Source of the DNA: Chaetoceros tenuissimus
Lineage: Eukaryota; Bacillariophyta; Thalassiosirophyceae; Chaetocerotales; Chaetocerotaceae
Direction: 5' to 3'
Length of the DNA: 64,000 nucleotides
Assembly (NCBI GenBank): GCA_021927905.1
Contig: BLLK01000051.1
Span: forward strand, 868,001-932,000
The stretch's first letter is position 1. Each line of letters opens with the position of its first letter. The position numbers were made by a program, and so were the translations under genes. Below, one piece after another: positions 10,730 to 21,915 of the stretch. The notes under the pieces were generated by a model. That model saw only the letters and a program-made list of their open reading frames with translations. It did not search any database and was not told where the DNA came from.

Positions 10730-11824
10730 ATGAATTCTAGAGAGATTGCATTCGAATTGTCTCATTATTTCAATGAGTGGGGAGTGAGCAGTAGCGAGAA
10801 AACACACAGAATTTTCCGTAGACAGGCTGTGATTGCCGCAACTAATTACTTCCATAGCCAAGGTGATCTTGAGACTGACTTGGAGGAGTTAGAAGAAACT
10901 TCATTTCCTACCAACTTGAACGACGCCTTTAGATTCTATTTACAAAATGAAAATGTTGCCAGTCCCTTGTATGGCTATATTGACCACCTCGATATGAATG
11001 GCCGCCAGCCATACTATCGAACGTACAATAAAGGCAAACGGAAGTACGAGTATCATCTAAAGCAGCAGTTTGAAGGCTTTGAGGAACAATGTGATCCATT
11101 TACTAGGTTTGAGTTTCAGCGATTGGAAAAAGAGGAGCTCTTCTTTTCTACCTGGATGATAGAAGACGACGATGTACAAAGTGCCTTCAAAGGAAAAGTA
11201 ATTGAGACATGGCTGCTTTGTCATGCTTTGCAACATGAAAGGTGCTTCAACTGTAAAACACAAGGGTCCTTGCGATTCAATAATTATTCGAATTCACCTT
11301 GGCAAGACATGATTTGCTGCAATAAGGAATGTTCCGCCATGTATAAGATTACAACAAAAGAAAACAAAATTGCCATGGATAAATCATTCTTTCTGAACAG
11401 ATTCATCTGTGGATCATTTCAAGAGTTCTGTCGAGAGCGTAACACTGAAAACAGAAAGATGTTTCTAGTTGTTTTACCAAGACAAGGTGTTCGCAAAGAA
11501 ATCCCCGAGATTAAGCATCTATACTACCCTGTTTGGATTGGAGAGATCCAGAAGGGTCTTCCACATGTTTATCACGCAACATTTAATCCCAACTTGGATG
11601 ATTTGCGGTTCAAAACTGTTGTATCAATCATCCCCGGATCTGAAACGGTGTGGTTTGATTTACCATGCCCGCTGCATGAAGTAGACGTATACGGCATTGC
11701 AAAGACGGTCTTTATTAAAAGATTTTCTCAGGCCACCTTTGACTTTTATTCATCCGAATATTTTGGTGATCAGGGGGGAGACTCTGAAGACGACGGTGGT
11801 GAAAAGATAGAAGAAAAATTATGA
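10730..11824 (+). CDS. Uncharacterised protein with zinc-ribbon-like cysteines
   Basis: 364 aa from the ATG at 10730. I do not recognise the family. The middle has C-F-N-C about 28 residues before a C-C-N-K-E-C cluster, a spacing that could bind zinc (ribbon-like). The remainder is a mixed alpha/beta sequence with many aromatic residues, and the C-terminus is very acidic (GGDSEDDGGEKIEEK). No signal peptide or membrane helix, so probably cytosolic or nuclear. Single exon; the next gene is convergent, 358 bp away. Confidence 0.6.
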   Translation: MNSREIAFELSHYFNEWGVSSSEKTHRIFRRQAVIAATNYFHSQGDLETDLEELEETSFPTNLNDAFRFYLQNENVASPLYGYIDHLDMNGRQPYYRTYNKGKRKYEYHLKQQFEGFEEQCDPFTRFEFQRLEKEELFFSTWMIEDDDVQSAFKGKVIETWLLCHALQHERCFNCKTQGSLRFNNYSNSPWQDMICCNKECSAMYKITTKENKIAMDKSFFLNRFICGSFQEFCRERNTENRKMFLVVLPRQGVRKEIPEIKHLYYPVWIGEIQKGLPHVYHATFNPNLDDLRFKTVVSIIPGSETVWFDLPCPLHEVDVYGIAKTVFIKRFSQATFDFYSSEYFGDQGGDSEDDGGEKIEEKL

Positions 11825-12182
11825 TAAGAGAATCATGTTACTATCATTGAGAAACAGAAGTAGAAGCAGGGTTTCAGCTATTCTTTGTGAATCCATCACT
11901 CGCAACAATTGTTGTAAGGATGAAAATTGAAAGAACAATCTTAGATCTAAAATAGGCTAATACTATATTTTGTTCTTCAACATTGGGTCAGTCGGAGTCA
12001 ATGCTATTACGAAGAGAAAAGATAAAAATGGAAGTTGCCATACTTCCAATGCATTTTTGAGGCTAGTCGAATGAGTGAAAGAATGAAGCTCCCTCTCACA
12101 TTTTGATGAGACAGAAATACATGTTACTGTTACTAGAACTATCAAATAGTGTTCGTTTGCTTTCTTTTATAATATTCTCATG
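11825..12182. other. Convergent intergenic region
   Basis: 3' flanks of two facing genes. Nothing further seen. Confidence 0.5.
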
Positions 12183-14279
12183 TTAAGCTTGAGTCTTCTT
12201 ACTTATTTCACGTTTGATGATTTCAATGACCGGTCCAATGCGACGATGATCTGTGTTTTCTTTCATATATTCTAGTACGCTTTGGTCTATCACACAGCAT
12301 TCCTTTTTGCAAAGCCAATTCAACATACCAAAGCCTTCTCTCTCATGCCGAGCCCTTAGTGCAAAATCAATTGCAGCTATTGTCGAATTTGAATCAACTG
12401 TGCAATTGTACCGCAGTAAAAGATTCATACAGGATAGGTTTCCCTCTCTTACAGCTGTTTCGAATGTGACTGAACTGATTCCACAGCCTAGTTCAATCAA
12501 ACAACGTAAATTTGCAGAACCGCTATATTTAGTTGCTGCAGCAGACACAGAATCACTGAAATGATTGCAAGATGCGTATAGCCACTTAAGTACTTCCCTG
12601 TTATCAATATTCAAACCTCTAAAGTTAATCGAGCCTGATGCTGCCTTTTCACAGAGTTCTTGCGTCAAAGGGTATCCAACAGAATACAAGTATTTGAGCA
12701 TCTCAAGATCTCCTGCATGGGCTGCCTCTTCGGCTGCTTTCAAATGCCAAGGACATTCGATGTACGAATGTAACCATTTCATGGTTTTTACCGATCCGAT
12801 CCTTGCTACTGAAAGAGTATCATCAGGCATCAATGGCGTTCCATTATTAATCAGCCATTCCCATACGACAGTATTTAGTTTTGTTTTCACCTCTCTAATA
12901 TGATTACCGAGAATGGGACAACCTATCGACATCAGATAATCCATGAGCTCGACATTGCTATTTTCGACAGCTATTTGCATGGACCTTTCATCAAATACAC
13001 ATCCTTGCTCATGAAGAAATCTTATAATTTCCACATTGCCGCTTCTGATAGCAGATACTGATGTCTCATGATTGAATTCACATCTCTTATTACGTAACCA
13101 ATGAATCGCTTCAACATTGCCATGAGCTACAACTGCATTCAACTCGGATGGACCCCATGAACCGATTGTCATATTACAGTCTAACCATTTCATTGCATCA
13201 AAATCATTTGCAACGCATGCATTGTATGCAAGAATTTGAATATCGTAAAACGGGTAATCATTCACCATTAAAAATGTTGTCATTTCCAAATTGCAATTCT
13301 GCGCGGCCAGTGCACAAAGTGACTTTGAGCTATGGTAATCTGTAATCCATTCAACGAGCCGATTTGGCCTTGAAGGTAAGAATCGCAAGACATCATCTGG
13401 CATGTGTTGGGTAGCATATTTCCAATCTGGATGGTCCTCAACAATATAATTGCCCTTAAATGAATGTGGACAATTGCAATGAATCCATTTTAAAGCGTCG
13501 AGTTGATTCCCTACAACTGCAGCACGAAACATGTCATCAGACCAAGAAATTTTTTGCATGAGAAAGTACTTCATCGTATCTACATCACCGTAGAATGCAG
13601 CTTTGACGTTGCACTTTTTCATCTTTTCTGCTTTCTCTACATCGTCAACTGCATTCTTGAAAATCCACGTTACAACCTTCATTTGTTTCGATGGAATAGC
13701 TGCACAAACAGCGTCAGCCCAAAAGTTTCTGTAATTCTCTTTGATATAATTATCCTCAACATCATCGTCATAATGATCTGGATCCTTTACATTTTCAATG
13801 TATGCATGTGCCCATTGAATAACATTTAAATTCCCCACAGAAGCAGCACATTTCATTATATTCTTTAGAGCAGTTTCCAGTCTTCGATCCAAGAAATCTT
13901 CTGGGTGGACATCTCCATCGTCATAGTCATCACATTGGAAGAGAGCATTCCGTTCATCATTTTCAGTGACATGTTTATATTGTAAAAACTCTGATTGCTC
14001 AAGATACATTTCAAAACAAGTCATGGATGCAACACTTGATGACATGAACGTCATGTTTTTATCAACTGCCTCTGTATACTTTGCACAAAAGGAAGTATAG
14101 GCATTATAAAATTGTTTAGATGTCAAAACTACAAAACCAAAATGTCCAACGCCAATATAGGACAAGATCATTTCAAGCACTTCCGTTGGAATGTTGAAAA
14201 GAAGATCCGATGATGGCAAGCTTTCAAGATTCTTCAGCTCGACCTCTGGATATTTTTTGGTGCTCTCCTCTTCTTTCAT
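12183..14279 (-). CDS. F-box-like plus ankyrin-repeat protein
   Basis: 698 aa from the ATG at 14279. Near the N-terminus the segment LFNIPTEVLEMILSYIGVG..GFVVLTSKQFYNAY has the shape of an F-box-like helix bundle. From about residue 140 onward the protein consists of degenerate ankyrin-type units of about 30 residues, e.g. (N/D)xEx(M/I)xxLxxxGCP, VEIIRFLHEQGCVFDERS and VELMDYLMSIGCPIL. F-box/ankyrin proteins often act as substrate adaptors of SCF ubiquitin ligases, but Skp1 binding is not shown. This repeat class is abundant in diatom genomes. Single exon; it diverges from THOC2. Confidence 0.7.
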   Translation of the reverse strand: MKEEESTKKYPEVELKNLESLPSSDLLFNIPTEVLEMILSYIGVGHFGFVVLTSKQFYNAYTSFCAKYTEAVDKNMTFMSSSVASMTCFEMYLEQSEFLQYKHVTENDERNALFQCDDYDDGDVHPEDFLDRRLETALKNIMKCAASVGNLNVIQWAHAYIENVKDPDHYDDDVEDNYIKENYRNFWADAVCAAIPSKQMKVVTWIFKNAVDDVEKAEKMKKCNVKAAFYGDVDTMKYFLMQKISWSDDMFRAAVVGNQLDALKWIHCNCPHSFKGNYIVEDHPDWKYATQHMPDDVLRFLPSRPNRLVEWITDYHSSKSLCALAAQNCNLEMTTFLMVNDYPFYDIQILAYNACVANDFDAMKWLDCNMTIGSWGPSELNAVVAHGNVEAIHWLRNKRCEFNHETSVSAIRSGNVEIIRFLHEQGCVFDERSMQIAVENSNVELMDYLMSIGCPILGNHIREVKTKLNTVVWEWLINNGTPLMPDDTLSVARIGSVKTMKWLHSYIECPWHLKAAEEAAHAGDLEMLKYLYSVGYPLTQELCEKAASGSINFRGLNIDNREVLKWLYASCNHFSDSVSAAATKYSGSANLRCLIELGCGISSVTFETAVREGNLSCMNLLLRYNCTVDSNSTIAAIDFALRARHEREGFGMLNWLCKKECCVIDQSVLEYMKENTDHRRIGPVIEIIKREISKKTQA

Positions 14280-14733
14280 GTTGAGGCCTTCTAGAAGTTG
14301 CCAAGTTAACAATACAGTTTAATGATGTGATTACTAAATATGATGGAATGGTATGGTGTCCTTTTGTGGAAGTTGTTGATATATTGTTTTGTGTTTCTGT
14401 TGTTTTCATAGGTGATGAAGTCTCTTTGAAGGGGAATGTCCAAATACAAGTCCAATAGTAATTCTGTTCTCTGTCGCACTGGCATTCGTCATTGTTATTC
14501 CGCGCACGAGTGAAAGTCAAAAGTAAAAATTAGTAGGAAGCTAGACATCCAGCTCACTAGCCAAATAAACTAGGTCAACCTCACGCACTCCTCACTCCGC
14601 CGCCGCCGATCATCGATTTTTACACATCTTATGTTATCTCTTCATATGCAAGTAGTGTATGAGTTTCAAAGTTCTTTCCTGCTTCCTCTTGATGATATAA
14701 GAAAACATATCAAATACATATAAAATACATAAC
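14280..14733. other. Divergent promoter region
   Basis: 454 bp between the ankyrin gene and THOC2. Contains a GC-rich patch (CTCCGCCGCCGCCG near 14595) unlike the AT-rich surroundings, possibly a core promoter element of the housekeeping gene. Confidence 0.4.
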
Positions 14734-17700
14734 ATGAAGGCAACGTACATTCCGAGTGGGGATGAAATGGCAAAGGCCCTTTCATTCTTACGTCAAGACT
14801 GCTCAAAAGATGAGGCATGGCGATCACTCGTCTTGAAAGCTATTGATCACGGAGTCACCATTGAATCCAAGTCAGCTCTAAAAGACGAAGAGCAGCCAAA
14901 GTTCGACCCTAAGCGTATTGAAGAAACCAAGAAATTTTTACTCACTGCGCTTCATAAATTGGATGTTCGGCGTGACAAGGATGACGATGATGACGACGAG
15001 GAAATGCATGATGACAACGAAGGCACTCATCACGAGAAAGCAAGAAATGTTGCAGAAGACATTATTGTCGATGCACTTTGGCTGACTGGAACTATGCTAC
15101 AGGATTCAGTCAAAGAAATGAGTAGTGAAGAAGGTGTGGATATTACAGCTGCACGAATCATTGCACCTGATGATTCATCAGACGACGAAGTAAATGGTGT
15201 CCGTGAACCTCATGTCCAGCAACAAACCAATGTTTTCAAGAAATCATATTCTGCACTGTGTAAATTGACTTCGGAGCTTGTTTTAACTGCTCAAGGTGAT
15301 TCGTTGCCCCCTTTATCTTTTCAAAAACTGCTGGCGTCGCTTGAGCCACAGCATTTGAAAGATTCCAATATTTTCACGCAACAAGTTTTTGATCTATTCA
15401 TCAAGAAAATACGTAAATTGAATACAGACATGTATTACCGGCAGAAAAAGGTGAATTTGATGCAAGAAGAAAGTGAAGGGTATGCAAAATTTATGCGAAT
15501 GCTGATTGATATTCCAATGTATGTATGCCAATTTCAAAATGAAACAGGACAAGTGCAAAGTGCGATTGTACAAGATTTTGACAACATTGTTGAAACTGCG
15601 AAACTGAATGTGGTGGAATTAATTGGGACATTTGATTTAGATCCAAATAGATGTCTAGATCTTACCCTTGATGCCATGGAAAATACCATTCGTCAAATTA
15701 TACACAATCTCAAGACCAAAAAGACTGGAGCTGCATCTACTGTATCTATTCGAGAAGTTGTTTCCAATGCACAGGATTTTGCTTTGAACATGAAGTCATT
15801 GATGCAAATTCTCCATTTATTTCCGTTTCATAATATTTCGCACCTGATTGGATTCAAATTTGCATCCTATTCAAACGGTGGATGCAACCAACACAATTCT
15901 ATTCCAGAGACTTTGTACTATCTCACTGCTATACTTGCCACCAATGGGATTTTATCTCTTTCATCCCTTCCGCCACATTTACCTCCTTTGAATGACATCG
16001 CAAAGGCTCATGATGCATGGAAGAAAATGTATCAAAAGAAAATTCGTAAAATGGGGGTTGTTAGTCTGAACAGTGCGAAAAAGAAGGAAGAAGAGGTAGA
16101 CCCAGACCTTCAATTGGTGGAATCTATGAAACATAATCCATCCATACAGATTTTTGAGACTATGTTGGATCTTGGAACTGACTTTGATTCTGCTTGTAAA
16201 ATTTTCTCTTCAAAGCCAATTGATAAGGACGGGTCTCCTTCAAAACATGATATGAAAAAGATTCATGAAATTGTGGTCAAGTGTTGTTGTGTGAATCCTT
16301 CTCTTGGTACAAAGTTGTGCAAAATATTGAACGATGCTTTGAAACCTCTTATAAAAGCAAAACTCTCGAATATTGGTAGCTCTTTGATGAAGAGTGATGG
16401 TGATGAAGATGGAGAAATATCCAGTGCACCAATTGTATCCTTTCTGTTACCTACGAATTGGAGAAGCGTTGTATTAGAGATTGATTCTGAAATTTCACTT
16501 CTTGAATTGTGCCAAACAATCAAGCACATTATGGAGCCGATCATTAGTAGCGGTTCAATGGCATCTGATCCAAAACTATACTGCAATCTTTGCAGGCTTT
16601 ACCGAGCTATGCTTTTGGAAGCTGTGCCAAATGCGATTACAAGTGATGGGGAGGTTCAACTTTCTGATAATGAAATTGATGAAGAAGTTTTCAAATTTAT
16701 TGAGAGATGCCTTGTCGGAACTTTGTCACTATTTCCACTCAATCCTGCAATTGCATCAGATTTGTGGTCTATCCTATCGCTTTTCCCTTGTCATCTAAGA
16801 TATGCACTGTATTTTTCTTGGCGTAAACATGGACTAGAGAAAGCAGCGCTAAGGAGCACAATTGAACCTTCAAAACCGCTTGCCCATGTCGAATCTGAGG
16901 TTAGCACAGGTATTTCTACAAAATATCTTCTAAAAAGAATGTCAAAAGATAATATCAAAGATATGGGAAGACAGGTCTCAAAAGTGGCTCACAATAATCC
17001 TCTTGTAGTTTTTACACTTATGCTGAATCAAATTGAAAGCTATGACAATTTGATTCTTATGATGGTAGAGACATTCAAATTTATGAGTGTACTAAGTCTA
17101 GACGTCATGGGCTATTGTTTGCTAGTTAGTATTGGTGGTGAAGGCGAAGGAAGAAACAAACTTCAAGATGACGGTGTGAATGCGGCACAGTGGCTATCAT
17201 CACTTGAAACCTTTACAGGGGCATTCTACAGGAGATTTGCAAGTGTTGAATTGGGAGGGCTACTCTCCTACTTTACGCGCCGACTCCACCAAGGCCACAC
17301 ACTTGAGCTTGGAGTTCTTCAATCTTTGTTGAAGATGACAGGAGGTTATGGATTTGTTGACTCTGAGTCCACGGCAATTTTGTCAGAAGTACAGCTGGAA
17401 GGACGATGTGGATCATTGGCTCTGAGGAGGGAAACATCTGATTTTGGTATTGTGGAAAAAGTCAATATTTCTTCTTCCAGAAAGTTACGAGCATCTCTTC
17501 AGAGTAATTCATCAGGCATAATCTTTATTATTTTGATTGCTCAGCTGCGATCGAAGGTCCTCTACAGTAGTGGGAAGGGCAGTCCAAATCAAATCAAATT
17601 AGTTGGGAATTTATATGATAAGTGCCATCGTACACTTAATATTCTACTATCCTTTCTCGCCGATGGCTCTCAAGATGATCCAGCAAAGCCAACCGAAGAT

Positions 17701-19598
17701 GGTACTATCGCAACTTTCGCGAAACAAATGCCTCACTTGGACTCATTATGTACTAAATTTGCTGTTCCGTACCCAGACGCCTGGACTATCTGTAGACCTC
17801 TTATTCGTGCCTCTCTATTCGCTGAAGAAGATCATCATCTTTACGATGCAAGCATGCCCGAATATTTGGAGAAGTTCCATCCGAAGTCAAAGGAAATGGA
17901 AAAGTCCTTATCAAATATGGTTAATAAAGATGACTGGAATCACATGTCCAAGCCACTCTTTTCTTGTTTCTATACCTACTCAATCTATGACATAGGGTGT
18001 CCTGTCGACACGTATAAGAACGAGATTGCACGTGTTAAGCGTGAAATAGATCGTCTGGAAATTTTTCAGAAAGGTGGAAAAGACGCTCTAGGAATGCAAG
18101 CGTCTATGGCTTCCGCTGCTGCAGCTGCTGGTGGTACATCTCGTGAAATAAGAGACGCAACTACGTTCACCAAAGAACATGCACGTGAATTAGATAGATA
18201 TAAAAATACCGAGAAAATGTTGGAAAGGGATATGGATCGCCAAGAAAAGCATTCGAAACATGTTTTGAAAATTCTTGAATCTGCTAGAGACACTTTCTTC
18301 AAGGATTTACCTTCTGGATTAGATAGATCATCTAGAATCTTTTTCACAACCTGCATCTACCCACGTTGTCTCATCAGCCCAGAGGATGCTCTGTATTGCG
18401 CTCGCTTTATCATGCTTCTACATGGCTTGAACACTCCTGGTTTCTCAACAATGGAAATTATTGATGTAATTGTGAATTCTGTCGTCGGTGCACTATACTC
18501 GATTACTGAAGACGAAGCAGGCTGCTTTGGGATTTTTTTGAATGAAATGTGGAAATATGTTAGCCAATGGAGATATGATGAAGAATTCTTCAAGAACCAC
18601 GTAGATGGAAAGGTGAGTCATTGTATTTCAGATTTCAATCTCAACTTGAAAATGTAACTGATTTTTTCTTGCAGAATGGATCGAATAGTGGATACCTTTC
18701 TTCGGATATCGAAATGGGTGACGAATCTTTTGTCAATCATGCAAACTACATCAAGCTGTACAACAAGTGGCATGCCACCCTTGCAGCTGGTTTCATCGGC
18801 TGTATAAAATCTAAGGAATATATGCATAATAGAACTGCCCTGATCATTCTCACACGAACTGTAGACTTTTTCCCTTCCAAATCCATTATTGGAGAAAAGT
18901 TGCTGAGCGTTTTGGCTCCATTACAAGAGGATAGCAATCCAATGCAAGATATCAAAGCTATGGCTCAAGGTTACTCTTCTAAAATTATTATTGCTAGAAA
19001 CACAGGTACCTGGAAAGAAGAAGACAAAAAGGCTACCAAAGCCCGCAAAGTGCAAGAAAGAAAGATGCAAGAAGCAAAGAAGAAAAACGCAGAAAAACAG
19101 CTGAAGGAAATGGAGAAATATATGGCAGAGACCAACAAGCAACTTGGAGATAGTTCTCACGATCATGATAGGAGATCAAATGATAGAAGAGACGACCGCA
19201 GGCATGATCGCATGCCACAATCTCGTTCTACACCGCCACCACAAGCTACAAATAATGACAGAAGCAATAATAGAGGACACGATAGTCGTAGTGGATATCG
19301 CGATCAGAGGCAGGATGATAGATCAGGAGGTAGAAATCAAGACCAAAGATTGGACAGAGGTAGAGGAGACCAAAGATCAAAAGCGGACAATAGAGGAAGA
19401 CAAAACGATCAAAGAAATGATAGGTCGAGTATCGATGGACGCTGGGAAAGAGCTGGCCAAGATGCAGGACGTGGTAAAAGAGCGAGATCGCCTGATGATA
19501 GAGGTAGAGATAGGGAGAAAGACGTCGATTCCAAGCGGTCTAGAAGAGACGGATCACCGCCTCATAGGGGAGGGGGCCGAAGATCAAGTAGGAGATAG
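14734..19598 (+). CDS. THOC2: THO complex subunit 2 (THOC2/Tho2)
   Basis: Core scaffold of the THO/TREX complex, which couples transcription to mRNA export in the nucleus. Exons 14734..18612 and 18675..19598 (62-nt intron, GTGAGT / TTGCAG, frame kept) give 1600 aa, the usual THOC2 size. Diagnostic blocks: SCFYTYSIYDIGCPVDTYK (about 1080), followed by a coiled-coil, then SSRIFFTTCIYPRCLISPED and EDAGC-like segments up to VSQWRYDEEF (about 1190-1290). The C-terminal ~180 residues are low-complexity Arg/Asp-rich (RSNDRRDDRRHDR and similar), typical RNA-binding tails of this family. An acidic patch (DKDDDDDDEEMHDD) lies near residue 90. Confidence 0.92.
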
Positions 19599-19670
19599 GT
19601 GACAGCAGTCTATGGTCACTTTTTTAAACAAATAAAAAGATATTTTAAAATTAATATTCAATTATAAAAA

Positions 19671-21305
19671 TTAATGTTCATCAGAAAAATCAGGATCTTC
19701 ACCGTCAACCATCTTTCTGATTCTATTGTAGTATGCCAGTTTCGCTTCATGCCTTTGCTGCGCAGGATTCTGATCTTGCGCAACGCTGTCTTCCACACCA
19801 CTTTCTTCTTCTTCTTCTTGAATTGCAAGTAGCAATTGGCCGCTATGTACTTTGTTTTTTGTATAGCTTGTAATAGTAGATGCATCATATGAACGGAGAG
19901 ATCTTTCTTCTTCTTCTTCTTCTTCTTCTTCTGGCTCTTCCTCATGTGATTCTTCTTCGTTAGCAGCTGACTCATGATCTTGCTGCCAGTAACTGTCAGC
20001 CTGGAGTGAAGAGACATCATCAACCAAAATTTTTACCATGCCCCAGCAGCAGAAAAGATACTCTCCATTCTCAGGTTCTTCGCATTGCCTAGATTGTTCT
20101 CTACTACGATTGCGATTTAGAATGACGTCCTCACTCGGTATTTCTCCTCCATGTTTGACAATCAGCCAAAATGCTTTCACCCAGCTCAATTCCGTATATC
20201 TTATCCGAAGAGTGTGAACCTTTGGTCTAGTGAAGACCAATATATTCAAAGCACCCCCGAATGAGTAAAATAAAGCTAAAGGACACAGGATCCAAACAGG
20301 CGGAGCATTACCGGAAATGTAGTAACCTGACATCACCCATGTAAACATAAACGTGCAAATATAGGAAAGTACATAGTAGGTACATTGAAGCAGCATTTGA
20401 GCCATATATATTCGAGACAGATACATTGCCTCTGTCTCATCGCCGCGCTGATCTTGGAATATAGTTAAGAGGGCAATAGAGTTCACCAGTCGTCGTCGGA
20501 ACCAACCTTCATGCGCAACTTCTTCTTGCGGGTCATTTGAACCGGTGGTGCCCATTCTTAGATTGCTTGTAGAACGCCTATTGAGGCCGGAAGTAACGTT
20601 TTGTCGGAAGACAATGTTCCAACATAACAAGACCATCATGACAATGATCCCAATGAGACAGAAGAAGGAGACAGACATATTAATCCAAACAAAGGGCACC
20701 ACTGCTTCTGTACCTCTTGTACATTCATAATTAGGATTGTCCCTACAGCCTACTGGAATAGATGATACTTGACAGGCACTTCCTGTAGGAATGGCATTCA
20801 GACTCTCCGTGAAGAGAGCTGCGAAGCAAACTACAACTACAAAGATCGCAATCGTGAAGTGCAGCTTCTTCTCCACCTTGTTGAAAAAGACATCGTTCGG
20901 CATCTTGTACTTGACCCTGCAGTAGTAGTATATAGATAGGGCGAAGCTATACATAGGAACAGCCATGTTTCCTGCAAGCATTATGAATCCGAAAGCATCA
21001 CATGAAGCAGTGTTCCCAATCGCCCATGGTGACTGTGGTGTTCCTTTCGGTGGCACAAAGGGTCCAACAACTAGGGCGAGGGATTGCAGCACATCTGAGA
21101 TCGATAAACCAACTATGAGACGTCTGTAGGGTGTCTTGGCTTTAGTTCTATTGCTACTAGCCCCACCTCCTGAAGATGCTTTTCGTTTGGAGAAAAAAAG
21201 GGAGTCACGGACCATGAAAAGTATGGCGGAAGAGGCAACTAGGCTTAGACTTGCACCGCATAACTGCAGGATTGTAGCAGTACGTATAATCTCCAGAACA
21301 TTCAT
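19671..21305 (-). CDS. Seven-transmembrane (GPCR-like) receptor with acidic tail
   Basis: 544 aa from ATG 21305. Seven hydrophobic helices can be placed: around residues 10-33, 63-85, 105-135, 150-175, 195-225, 290-315 and 325-350. Helix 2 contains GLSISDVLQSLAL, an N/S-x-x-x-D pattern like that of GPCRs; Cys residues in the loops could form the usual disulfide. The overall shape resembles cAMP-receptor/secretin-like receptors annotated in diatoms rather than transporters. The cytoplasmic tail is long and very acidic, with a poly-Glu run encoded by a (TTC)n microsatellite at about 19907-19933. Ligand and G-protein coupling are unknown. Single exon, 72 bp from the convergent THOC2 end. Confidence 0.7.
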   Translation of the reverse strand: MNVLEIIRTATILQLCGASLSLVASSAILFMVRDSLFFSKRKASSGGGASSNRTKAKTPYRRLIVGLSISDVLQSLALVVGPFVPPKGTPQSPWAIGNTASCDAFGFIMLAGNMAVPMYSFALSIYYYCRVKYKMPNDVFFNKVEKKLHFTIAIFVVVVCFAALFTESLNAIPTGSACQVSSIPVGCRDNPNYECTRGTEAVVPFVWINMSVSFFCLIGIIVMMVLLCWNIVFRQNVTSGLNRRSTSNLRMGTTGSNDPQEEVAHEGWFRRRLVNSIALLTIFQDQRGDETEAMYLSRIYMAQMLLQCTYYVLSYICTFMFTWVMSGYYISGNAPPVWILCPLALFYSFGGALNILVFTRPKVHTLRIRYTELSWVKAFWLIVKHGGEIPSEDVILNRNRSREQSRQCEEPENGEYLFCCWGMVKILVDDVSSLQADSYWQQDHESAANEEESHEEEPEEEEEEEEERSLRSYDASTITSYTKNKVHSGQLLLAIQEEEEESGVEDSVAQDQNPAQQRHEAKLAYYNRIRKMVDGEDPDFSDEH

Positions 21306-21915
21306 GTCGAAGGTTACAGTTGCTACAATAATAGAATCTGAGAATTCTTTTTCCTGAAACAAAAGTGACAAGTGGGGGTATCTTTGTTGATATAAATACA
21401 CTCCTTGAACTTTGTGTGCACATACGATACAAGCCTACTTATGGATCCCTGCAGCCTGCATGACGACAAGCTGGGAAGCATAGTAAATTCCGTCCCTTTG
21501 ACGGGGTAGTATTTGTCTTAGTTACGAGAAAAGTAGAGTTACTTTGTCTTAATTTTGGTGAAACTAGTAATAAATAATACTAAAATATATTCAAACTAGA
21601 ACGTTGTACGTAAACACAATTCTCATCTTCTCATCTTCTTCTTCTCGAAAAAGCTCAAAAACGTTACGGGGTTGGTCAAAGGTTGGGACTTCCCTCTATC
21701 ATTACCCTCCATTCATTGATGGGGAAATGTCAATACACTAAATGAAAAATGAAACTGAAAGTCATTGGAAAAGTATGAGTACTCTAGGAGCTCATAGGGT
21801 ACCATAGTATCTCCTGTTTCACTTTTCTTCATCTCCTCAACTCTGATTCAGAAAAACATTTATATGATTCAACATTTTATCAGTGGACAGGGTAAAAAGG
21901 CGTAATATTCGAAGC
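21306..21915. other. Divergent intergenic region
   Basis: 610 bp with a pyrimidine-rich tract (CTCATCTTCTCATCTTCTTC around 21625) and otherwise AT-rich DNA. No gene seen. Confidence 0.5.

Noticed and set aside
19658-20023. Lys-rich 121-codon frame overlapping the 7TM receptor tail
   Set aside because: Out-of-frame reading of the (TTC)n-encoded poly-Glu region.
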